From positions 372,001 through 436,000 of the forward strand of contig NZ_CP154468.1 of the NCBI RefSeq assembly GCF_039545455.1: a stretch of DNA of 64,000 nt. The letters run 5' to 3'. Positions 55,815 through 64,000 of the stretch are shown here, one piece after another. Positions within the stretch are counted from its first letter, which is position 1; the number at the start of each line of letters is the position of its first letter. The notes beneath the pieces were generated by a model that was given only the letters and a program-made list of their open reading frames with translations, was not told where the DNA came from and did not search any database. A program made the translations under genes and the position numbers. Source of the stretch: Brucella sp. BE17. GTDB lineage: Bacteria; Pseudomonadota; Alphaproteobacteria; Rhizobiales; Rhizobiaceae.

Positions 55815-57872
55815 ATGAAAATGGGAACTCTGCACGTGTCGAACGACCCGCTTCTTCAACCCTATCAACTCAAGCATCTAACTTTGCGCAATCGCATCAT
55901 GGTGACGGCGCACGAGCCAGCCTATCCCGAGGAGGGCATGCCGAAGGAGCGTTACCGCACCTATACGGTGGAGCGTGCCAAGGGCGGGGTGGCGCTGACC
56001 ATGACCGCAGGCTCCGCGGCGGTATCGCGGGACAGTCCACCGGTTTTCAATAATCTGCTTGCCTACAAGGACGAGATTGTTCCCTGGGTGAGGCAGATGA
56101 CGGATGCCGTGCACGAAGAGGGCGCGGCAATCATGATCCAGTTGACCCATCTCGGGCGGCGCACACGCTGGGACAAGGGCGACTGGCTTCCTGTCGTCGC
56201 CCCTTCGCACCATCGTGAGGCGGCGCACCGCGCCTTTCCCAAAAAGATTGAGGATTGGGACATTGAGCGGATCATCCGGGATTTTGCCGATGCGGCCGAG
56301 CGCATGCAGGCGGGGGGCATGGATGGCATCGAGCTTGAGGCCTATGGTCATCTGATCGACCAGTTCACTTCTCCGCTCACCAACGAGCTCAGTGCCCCCT
56401 ATGGAGGGGATCTCGATAACCGGTTGCGCTTTTGTCTGGATGTATTCCGTGCCATCCGCAAGCGAGTCGGCGAGGAGTTTATTCTGGGCGTTCGTTATAC
56501 AGCCGATGAAAACCTTTCAGGTGGTACCGATAAGGCGGAAGGTCTGGAAATTTCGCGCCGCCTCAGGGATAGCGGGCTTATCGACTATCTTAATGTCATT
56601 CGCGGTCATATCGATACCGATCCGGGCCTAACGGATGTCATTCCCATTCAGGGCATGGCCAGCGCGCCACATCTCGATTTCGCGGGTGATATCCGTAAGG
56701 CAACGTCTTTCCCGACGTTTCACGCCGCCAAGATCCAGGATGTAGCGACAGCGCGTCATGCCATCGCGAGCGGTAAGGTGGACATGATCGGCATGACCCG
56801 CGCGCATATGGCGGACCCGCACATCATTCGCAAGATCACCGAGCGGCGGGAGGAAGATATTCGGCCATGCGTTGGCGCAAATTATTGCCTCGATCGCATC
56901 TATCAGGGGGGGCTGGCTTTCTGTATCCACAACGCCGCAACTGGGCGTGAGGAAACCATGCCGCATAGTGTTGCGAAGGCACCGCATCGCAAAAAGGTCG
57001 TGATCGTCGGTGCCGGTCCGGCTGGCCTTGAAGCTGCGCGTGTGGCTGGCGAGCGCGGACATGATGTCGTTGTCTTCGAGGCAGCAAGCCAGCCTGGCGG
57101 CCAGATCAGGCTGACCGCGCAAAGCGAACGCCGCCGTGAAATGATAAGCATCATCGACTGGCGTATGGCGCAGTGTGAGAAACACGATGTGCAGTTTCGC
57201 TTCAACAGCTGGGCCGAACTGGACCTGATCATAGCGGAAAAGCCGGATGTGGTTATCGTTGCAACCGGCGGGCTGCCGCACACGGACATACTCTCTCAAG
57301 GCAACGAACTGGTCGTTTCGGCCTGGGACATCATCTCGGGCGACGTGAAGCCTGCAACCAATGTCCTGATCTTCGATGATGCAGGCGACCATGCAGGGCT
57401 ACAGGCGGCAGAAATTCTTGCCAGAAGTGGGGCTAAAGTCGAGATCATGACGCCTGACCGTTCTTTTGCCCCAGAAGTCATGGCGATGAATCTTGTGCCT
57501 TATATGCGATCATTGCAGAAGCATGACGTCACATTCACGGTTACTTTCCGTCTGGAGGCGGTCGAGAAAAGCGGAAATCATCTGCTGGCAAAAGTTGGCA
57601 GTGATTATGGTGGCGTTGCAAGGCAGCGCATAGTCGATCAGGTCATCATCAATCACGGCACGATCCCGCTCGACGAACTTTATTGCGACCTCAAACCCCT
57701 GTCAGTCAATCTCGGAGAAACCTCATACGATCAATTGCTTGCGGGGGACCCGCAATCGGTTAAGCGCAATCCTGATGGTCGCTTTCAACTGTTTCGGATT
57801 GGCGATGCTGTTGCTGCACGCAATACGCATGCCGCAATTTATGACGGTCTCAGACTGGCCAAGGATATATGA
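55815..57872 (+). CDS. stcD: N-methylproline demethylase-like flavoenzyme (StcD family)
   Basis: A 685-residue two-domain flavoprotein. Residues about 10-370 form an old-yellow-enzyme TIM barrel (LKHLTLRNRIMVTAHEPAYP; IMIQLTHLGRRTRWD). A cysteine cluster follows, CVGANYC with a further Cys eleven residues on; one Cys of the usual motif is Ala. The C-terminal FAD/NADH part begins VVIVGAGPAGLEAARVAGE. The sequence type matches rhizobial StcD, which oxidatively demethylates N-methylproline to proline. Start is uncertain (ATG 55815, ATG 55821 or GTG near 55836). Paired with the Stc2-like oxygenase, importer and TetR it completes proline betaine breakdown. Confidence 0.8.
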   Translation: MKMGTLHVSNDPLLQPYQLKHLTLRNRIMVTAHEPAYPEEGMPKERYRTYTVERAKGGVALTMTAGSAAVSRDSPPVFNNLLAYKDEIVPWVRQMTDAVHEEGAAIMIQLTHLGRRTRWDKGDWLPVVAPSHHREAAHRAFPKKIEDWDIERIIRDFADAAERMQAGGMDGIELEAYGHLIDQFTSPLTNELSAPYGGDLDNRLRFCLDVFRAIRKRVGEEFILGVRYTADENLSGGTDKAEGLEISRRLRDSGLIDYLNVIRGHIDTDPGLTDVIPIQGMASAPHLDFAGDIRKATSFPTFHAAKIQDVATARHAIASGKVDMIGMTRAHMADPHIIRKITERREEDIRPCVGANYCLDRIYQGGLAFCIHNAATGREETMPHSVAKAPHRKKVVIVGAGPAGLEAARVAGERGHDVVVFEAASQPGGQIRLTAQSERRREMISIIDWRMAQCEKHDVQFRFNSWAELDLIIAEKPDVVIVATGGLPHTDILSQGNELVVSAWDIISGDVKPATNVLIFDDAGDHAGLQAAEILARSGAKVEIMTPDRSFAPEVMAMNLVPYMRSLQKHDVTFTVTFRLEAVEKSGNHLLAKVGSDYGGVARQRIVDQVIINHGTIPLDELYCDLKPLSVNLGETSYDQLLAGDPQSVKRNPDGRFQLFRIGDAVAARNTHAAIYDGLRLAKDI

Positions 57873-58754
57873 TCACGCGATGCTTTCAACCAGCCAATCT
57901 GCAAACACATGCGCCCTTTTGGTCGCCCTTGGGTGAATTTTCAGATGAAAAGCCGCAGGCGAAGAAATACTATCGGGTACCAGTTGCACGAGTTTTCCAT
58001 CCTCGATCAGTTTGGCGATGAGACCGTCCCATCCCAGTACCGCGCCGATATCGTCCTGCGCGGTCTGGAGGGCGATCATGTAATTACTGACATAAAAATT
58101 CCGCCCTTTACCCGATGGCTGCCGCAGTGCCACAAGCCAGTCGGGCCATTGGGTCCAGCTGTTTCCTTCGCCGCTTGAGTGAATGAGCGGCACGTTGAGC
58201 AGATCAGCAAGCGATGAGATGGCGTGTTGTGATGCAAATTCCGGGCTGCCTGCGGCGATAATACGGTCCTGAAAAAGCGTTCTGTAAACACCGTCCTCTG
58301 CCCGCGGTTCACCATAATGAATGCTGAGATCACAGCGGCTGGCTGGTGAGGGAACATCGCTGACGATCTGGGCGATGGTGATTTCGGGATGGATTTTCCA
58401 GAACGCCGAGATTCTTGGCGTAAGCCAGAGCGCGCTGACTGCCGAGGTGGAACGGATCGTAACGTCCACCTTTTGGGGATGGTCGCGTATCTGGCTTGTA
58501 GCATCGGAAATTGTTTCAAACCCGCGCTGCAGGGCTACGAACAGTAAAGCCCCGTTTTGCGTCAGTTCGACACCTTTGCTGCGCCTTGTAAAAAGGGCGC
58601 AGCAAAGGTCGTTTTCAAGCGCCTTTATCTGATGACTTATCGCGGCAGGCGTCACGTTGAGTTCACCCGCAGCCTGCTTGAAGCTTAGATTGCGTGCTGC
58701 CGCTTCGAAACAGACGAGCGCGGTAACCGAGGGCAGATCATAAGGTCTCGCCAT
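57873..58754 (-). CDS. LysR-family transcriptional regulator (GcvA-like)
   Basis: A 293-residue LysR regulator of the GcvA subgroup, with the N-terminal HTH VCFEAAARNLSFKQAAGELN and TPAAISHQIKALE. It is convergent with stcD (the stops abut) and divergent from the Rieske oxygenase gene, which it likely controls. Confidence 0.88.
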   Translation of the reverse strand: MARPYDLPSVTALVCFEAAARNLSFKQAAGELNVTPAAISHQIKALENDLCCALFTRRSKGVELTQNGALLFVALQRGFETISDATSQIRDHPQKVDVTIRSTSAVSALWLTPRISAFWKIHPEITIAQIVSDVPSPASRCDLSIHYGEPRAEDGVYRTLFQDRIIAAGSPEFASQHAISSLADLLNVPLIHSSGEGNSWTQWPDWLVALRQPSGKGRNFYVSNYMIALQTAQDDIGAVLGWDGLIAKLIEDGKLVQLVPDSISSPAAFHLKIHPRATKRAHVFADWLVESIA

Positions 58755-58901
58755 ATCATTTCCTTATTTCAAAGTCGCCCTTTGTGTCAGGTCTGAGATT
58801 AGTAAAACTAAATCAAGATGAAAAAAAGTGCTATTGCGAAAGTGGCGATGCGGCGCGAAACTTTTAGACAAGTTCAAAACTGGAACAGGGAACTGAGTTA
58901 A

Positions 58902-60137
<1,236 letters not shown>

Positions 60138-60140
60138 GAA

Positions 60141-60167
60141 GGTGCAGCCTTATGGCTGCACCGTTTT
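60141..60167 (+). terminator. Rho-independent terminator after the Rieske oxygenase gene
   Basis: GGTGCAGCC (60141-60149) and GGCTGCACC (60154-60162) form a perfect 9-bp stem with a 4-nt TTAT loop and a GTTTTAT tail. It overlaps the last codons of the convergent ABC ATPase gene. Confidence 0.85.
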
Positions 60168-61214
60168 ATCAATACGCCGACCGCTTGAACTGTCGAAGAT
60201 GTGCAGATCGGACGGGTCCACATCGACGCCAACATTCTGTCCATCGGTAAGCTTTACCGTGGACGGCACGGAGATATTGAGCTCATGCGATCCTGCGCGC
60301 AGCGTCACCAGACGTGTTTCGCCATGGAACTCGTTGCGTTCGACCTGCCCGCGTAGAACACCCCCGGTATCGTTCAGGCGAAATGCACCGGGGCGGATGC
60401 CGACGGTTACATCCTTTGGCTCGATGGCAAAAGGAACGTCAATATTGAGAGTATCACTCGAAAGTCTGCCGTCGCTGACCTGCATCGGCAGGAAGTTCAT
60501 ATTCGGCGTGCCGATGAAGCTTGCGGCAAACAAGGTGGCGGGGGTATGGTATATTTCTTCCGGCGTTCCCATCTGCTCGATATGGCCATCCTTCATCAGG
60601 ATAATCCGGTCGGCCAGGGTCATGGCTTCCAGCTGGTCATGAGTCACATAAATGCTTGTGGTTTTGAGATTGCGGTGCAGCCGTGCGATCTCCACGCGCA
60701 GACTGCCGCGCAATTTGGCGTCGAGGTTTGACAGCGGTTCATCGAAAAGGAACACCTGAGGCGTTTTGATCATCGCGCGTGCAATCGCCACACGCTGCTG
60801 TTGACCGCCGGACAATTCCAATGGCTTGCGCGTCAGATAAGGCTGCAGGCCAAGAGATTCCACGACCGGCACCAGTCGTTCATGGATCGCTTTTTTATCG
60901 ACCCGGGCGCGCTCCAGTCCAAAGATGATGTTTTCGCGCACATCCATATGTGGATAAAGCGCATAGTTCTGGAACACCATAGCGATGCCGCGGTCACCTG
61001 GATCGCGTTCATTCACGCGTTCTCCGCCGATTAGTAGATCGCCTCCGGTGATATCCTCAAGCCCCGCGATCATGCGCAGGATTGTGGATTTACCGCAGCC
61101 GGACGGGCCTAAAAAAACAACGAATTCATGATCCCGGATATTCAGATCGAAGTCTTGAATCACTTCTTGGGTGCCGTAGACCTTGCGGATGGAACGGCAT
61201 TCGACAGTCGCCAT
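60150..61214 (-). CDS. Sugar/polyol ABC transporter ATPase (MalK/UgpC type)
   Basis: A 354-residue ATPase with Walker A GPSGCGKST, signature ELSGGQQQRVAIARAM, Walker B VFLFDEPLSNLDA, and a C-terminal TOBE region (about 240-350). This is the CUT1 class. It ends the operon of two permeases and a polyol dehydrogenase, with which it overlaps (TAATG). Confidence 0.92.
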   Translation of the reverse strand: MATVECRSIRKVYGTQEVIQDFDLNIRDHEFVVFLGPSGCGKSTILRMIAGLEDITGGDLLIGGERVNERDPGDRGIAMVFQNYALYPHMDVRENIIFGLERARVDKKAIHERLVPVVESLGLQPYLTRKPLELSGGQQQRVAIARAMIKTPQVFLFDEPLSNLDAKLRGSLRVEIARLHRNLKTTSIYVTHDQLEAMTLADRIILMKDGHIEQMGTPEEIYHTPATLFAASFIGTPNMNFLPMQVSDGRLSSDTLNIDVPFAIEPKDVTVGIRPGAFRLNDTGGVLRGQVERNEFHGETRLVTLRAGSHELNISVPSTVKLTDGQNVGVDVDPSDLHIFDSSSGRRIDKTVQP

Positions 61215-62260
61215 TACTGAGCCTCCCCGTCGAGAAGAATCTGGAGTTTCACATCTGTCGGGCGGCCTTCGGCGGCGCGCTCAAAGGCGGCGATGGATTG
61301 GTCGAACGTGAAAGTCGCCGATACCAGAGGCTTGAGATCCACCTTGCCTGCAGCAATCAGCGCCAATGCGCGATCATAGACATTTGCATAGCGGAACACC
61401 GTTTCGATACGACACTCGCGTGCGGTAGCGGCGGATACATCAAAAGGCACGGGTTCCGGCGGCAGGCCGACCAGAACGACTGCTCCACCGGGGCGGACGA
61501 TTTTGAATAGATCGCGGATTGCCGCCGCAGCCCCTGAACATTCAAATACGATATCTGCGCCCCAGCCGTCGGTGGCTTCATTTACGGCGTCGACGATATT
61601 GATTGTATTCAGATTGATGCCGCTGATGCCCGCATAGGTCTCGGCCAGTTTCAGCTTGTCTTCGGACAGGTCTGAGATCAGCACGCGCGAGCATCCGCCG
61701 GCAAGTGCGGCCAACGCCACCATGATGCCGATGGTACCGCATCCCGTCACCACCGCCGTGTCACCCGGTGCGATGCGGGCACGGGTTGCCGCCTGCATGC
61801 CGACGGCGAAAGGCTCAACCATTGCGCCTTCGGCAAAGGAAACAGTGTCCGGAAGCTTGTAAGTGAAACTGGCCGGATGCACAGTTTCGGGACAAAGAAC
61901 GCCATGGATCGGGGGTGTGGCCCAGAAGCGGACTGACGGGTCGACATTATACATGCCGAGTTTTGATGCCCGAGAGAGCGGATCAGGAATGCCCGGCTCC
62001 ATGCAGACACGGTCGCCAACTTTCAGATGGGTGACATTGGCCCCCACTTCGCTCACCGTTCCTGCGGCTTCATGGCCGAGCACCATCGGCTCGTTGACCA
62101 CGAAATCGCCGATACGACCATGGGTGTAATAGTGCACGTCACTGCCGCAAACGCCGACCGTGTGCAGTTTGATGCGCACATCGTCCGCGCCCATTTGAGT
62201 GGGCAGATCGATATCGCGCAGATTGAGTTCGCCGACGCGCTCCAGAACAAGTGCTTTCAT
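61214..62260 (-). CDS. Zinc-type polyol dehydrogenase (sorbitol/xylitol dehydrogenase-like)
   Basis: A 348-residue medium-chain dehydrogenase. The catalytic-zinc region is [19 protein letters not shown] and [15 protein letters not shown]; the NAD fold is [20 protein letters not shown] with an acidic residue (LISDLSEDK) favouring NAD. The structural-zinc Cys lobe is absent, as in sorbitol dehydrogenases. ATG 62260 has AGGA upstream. It sits inside a CUT1 ABC operon, so the imported sugar alcohol is its likely substrate. Confidence 0.9.
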   Translation of the reverse strand: MKALVLERVGELNLRDIDLPTQMGADDVRIKLHTVGVCGSDVHYYTHGRIGDFVVNEPMVLGHEAAGTVSEVGANVTHLKVGDRVCMEPGIPDPLSRASKLGMYNVDPSVRFWATPPIHGVLCPETVHPASFTYKLPDTVSFAEGAMVEPFAVGMQAATRARIAPGDTAVVTGCGTIGIMVALAALAGGCSRVLISDLSEDKLKLAETYAGISGINLNTINIVDAVNEATDGWGADIVFECSGAAAAIRDLFKIVRPGGAVVLVGLPPEPVPFDVSAATARECRIETVFRYANVYDRALALIAAGKVDLKPLVSATFTFDQSIAAFERAAEGRPTDVKLQILLDGEAQ

Positions 62261-62264
62261 GTGA

Positions 62265-63083
62265 TCAGTCCTGATTTTGTTTTTTTGAGAAGGCGGCATT
62301 GAGACCACCGGCCAGCAATCCGAGAAGGATGAGCGGCGGCAGCGACAGCAAGACCACGGCGGCGTTCAGAATGCCCCAGGGCACATTCATGCCAAGCTGC
62401 GACATTTCCGAAGCGATGATCGGCAGGGTTTTCGCATTAGACGTTGTCAGCATCATCGCCAGCAGAAATTCGTTCCAGACCAGCACAAAAGCAAAGGCGA
62501 TGGCCCCGAATATCTGAAAACGCGCGATAGGCAGCGACATGCGAAAGAATGTGGCGTAGCGTCCCAATCCATCAACCCGCGCCGCTTCCTCGACATGCAG
62601 GCTGACCCGTTCGAATGCCGGGACCGAGAGCCAGATCGTGATCGAGGCGGTGGTGATGAAGTAGGTTACGATCAGCGACAAGCGCGTATCGTAAAGACCA
62701 AGCCCCAGCCAGATGACCAGCATCGGAATGGCAACGGCGACGGGCGGCAGAAAGCGCAGCGACAACACGAAGAACTGTGCTTCAGCCGTCAGCCGGTTTT
62801 TGTAACGCGCAATCACATAAGCCGCTGGAACGCCCAGAAGTGCTCCGAAGACCACCGCAGCCGAACAGATGATGACGGAGTTCGTCAAAGCGCGGGCCAC
62901 GGAACGACGGTTGAGCACATAGCTCATATTGTCCCATACCGGCTGAAACAACAATTTCGGCGTGCTGACCAGAAGGTCGGCATTGGTTTTGAAGGCGTTC
63001 AGAAGCGTCCACAGAAGCGGTAACACCACCAGAGCCGACGCTATCAGCAGGATAGCACGAAGAAACAGGGTGGAAGCCTTCAT
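62265..63083 (-). CDS. Sugar ABC transporter permease (MalG type)
   Basis: A 272-residue permease with six helices and the EAA loop [23 protein letters not shown] 63083 overlaps the stop of the MalF-type gene (ATGA); the frame is open 18 bp further upstream. Confidence 0.92.
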   Translation of the reverse strand: MKASTLFLRAILLIASALVVLPLLWTLLNAFKTNADLLVSTPKLLFQPVWDNMSYVLNRRSVARALTNSVIICSAAVVFGALLGVPAAYVIARYKNRLTAEAQFFVLSLRFLPPVAVAIPMLVIWLGLGLYDTRLSLIVTYFITTASITIWLSVPAFERVSLHVEEAARVDGLGRYATFFRMSLPIARFQIFGAIAFAFVLVWNEFLLAMMLTTSNAKTLPIIASEMSQLGMNVPWGILNAAVVLLSLPPLILLGLLAGGLNAAFSKKQNQD

Positions 63084-63943
63084 CGGTTCAGCCTCTTCCA
63101 TGCAACGGTGAAGATTATGATCGTCAGGACCATCATGATGACGGCCATGGATGAGGCGTAGGATATCTTTCCGGCCTCGATGAAGCCTTGCGAATAGGCA
63201 TACATATCGAGCGTTTCAGTCGAAATGCCTGGGCCGCCCCGTGTCATCACATAGACGAGGTCGAAGGAGCGTAGGCTTTCGATTGCCTTGACCAGCAGAA
63301 GACTTGTCAATGGCAGTTTAAGCATCGGCAAGGTGATGTATCGATGAATCTCCCACCGCGTCGCCTTATCGATCCGCGCGGCCTCTATGGGGTGCGCTGG
63401 CAGGGCTTCAAGCAGTTTCAAAATGATGACTGAGAAAAACAGCCCCCATTGCCAGACATCGACAAAGGCCACGCTCAAAAGAGCGCCCCACGGAGTGGAG
63501 AGGAGGTCGGGGGTGGTGCCGGTCAGTTCACGCACTGGCCACGTCAACGCGCCATATAGCGGATGAAATGCGAATTTCCACACGAACGCCGCGCAGACAC
63601 GAGGCAGCAGCACAGGAATGATGAACAAAAGACAAAGTATATTGCGCCAACGTGTATTTGCTGCCTCAAACATGGCAATACCCAACCCCACGCCGACCAG
63701 CATGGTCGACGACACGGTCAGGATTTCCCATTTGAGCGATACCCATAAAGCGTTGAGAAAACGCGGATCGCTGAAAAGCGTCACATAGTTCTGAAACCAG
63801 ACATAATGCACATCGCCTTGCGACAAAGTGCGGTTCTGGAACGAAATATTGACGGCATAAAGGGCTGGCACGAGGGCCAGCAGCATCAGGATGATCAGTG
63901 TCGGCCCCAGAAACACATAGGGCAAAGATCGTCCGCGTTTCAT
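63080..63943 (-). CDS. Sugar ABC transporter permease (MalF/UgpA type)
   Basis: A 287-residue permease with six helices and the EAA loop IEAARIDKATRWEIHRYITL. AAGGAG lies before the ATG at 63943. The same frame stays open to the window edge, so a longer N-terminus cannot be excluded. The binding-protein gene of this importer is presumably beyond the right edge. Confidence 0.9.
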   Translation of the reverse strand: MKRGRSLPYVFLGPTLIILMLLALVPALYAVNISFQNRTLSQGDVHYVWFQNYVTLFSDPRFLNALWVSLKWEILTVSSTMLVGVGLGIAMFEAANTRWRNILCLLFIIPVLLPRVCAAFVWKFAFHPLYGALTWPVRELTGTTPDLLSTPWGALLSVAFVDVWQWGLFFSVIILKLLEALPAHPIEAARIDKATRWEIHRYITLPMLKLPLTSLLLVKAIESLRSFDLVYVMTRGGPGISTETLDMYAYSQGFIEAGKISYASSMAVIMMVLTIIIFTVAWKRLNR

Positions 63944-64000
63944 GAAACGCTCCTTGATCGAAGAGTCCAGGCCGTTAACCGCACGATGCGCGCCCGGAAT

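Overview
The window looks like chromosome from an alphaproteobacterium of the Rhizobiales, most like Ochrobactrum/Brucella. The reasons are a complete nosRZDFYLX denitrification cluster, a stachydrine (proline betaine) demethylation cluster of the rhizobial type, many ABC and TRAP uptake operons, and a short palindromic intergenic repeat resembling those known from this group. The assignment rests on recognised gene content, not on a database search. No rRNA, tRNA or CRISPR array was seen.

Layout. (1) 1-5.5 kb: a minus-strand operon with a dipeptide/nickel-type binding protein, a DapA-family aldolase, two tandem nucleoside hydrolases and the first codons of a permease, facing a LysR regulator. 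(2) 5.6-7.8 kb: a secreted phytase-like esterase behind a candidate Pho box. (3) 8.2-27.7 kb: the accessory region of most interest. A Hin-type serine recombinase lies beside two inverted AAGGG-nn-CCCTT dyads. Next comes a 2031-residue surface protein, 61% of which is an almost pure Asp-Ala repeat. It is followed by a dedicated type I secretion system (TolC-like lipoprotein, ABC exporter, HlyD adaptor), a 1591-residue enzyme with three ATP-grasp-like regions (two cyanophycin-synthetase-like), an alpha/beta hydrolase and a secreted zinc-metalloprotease-like protein. (4) 28.2-30.9 kb: a radical SAM protein and a DUF4130-UdgX fusion, a known DNA repair/modification pair. (5) 30.9-41.4 kb: an FAD protein and RpiR regulator, then a TRAP transporter with N-formylglutamate amidohydrolase-like, glutamine-synthetase-like, aldehyde dehydrogenase and iron alcohol dehydrogenase genes. 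(6) 41.4-41.9 kb: decayed gene fragments. (7) 41.9-50.9 kb: nosRZDFYLX behind an Fnr/NnrR-like site. (8) 51.0-60.1 kb: a betaine-type ABC importer, ProC, a TetR regulator, N-methylproline demethylase-like and Rieske Stc2-like oxygenase genes plus a LysR, forming a proline betaine uptake and catabolism module. (9) 60.1-64 kb: part of a sugar/polyol ABC importer with a polyol dehydrogenase.

The main hypothesis is that region 3 is one system. A ribosomally made poly(Asp-Ala) protein, exported by its own type I system, may be side-chain modified by the neighbouring cyanophycin-synthetase-like ATP-grasp enzyme, and its expression may be switched by the adjacent recombinase. The gene order, repeat structure and domain motifs are seen in the sequence; the modification and switching are inference.
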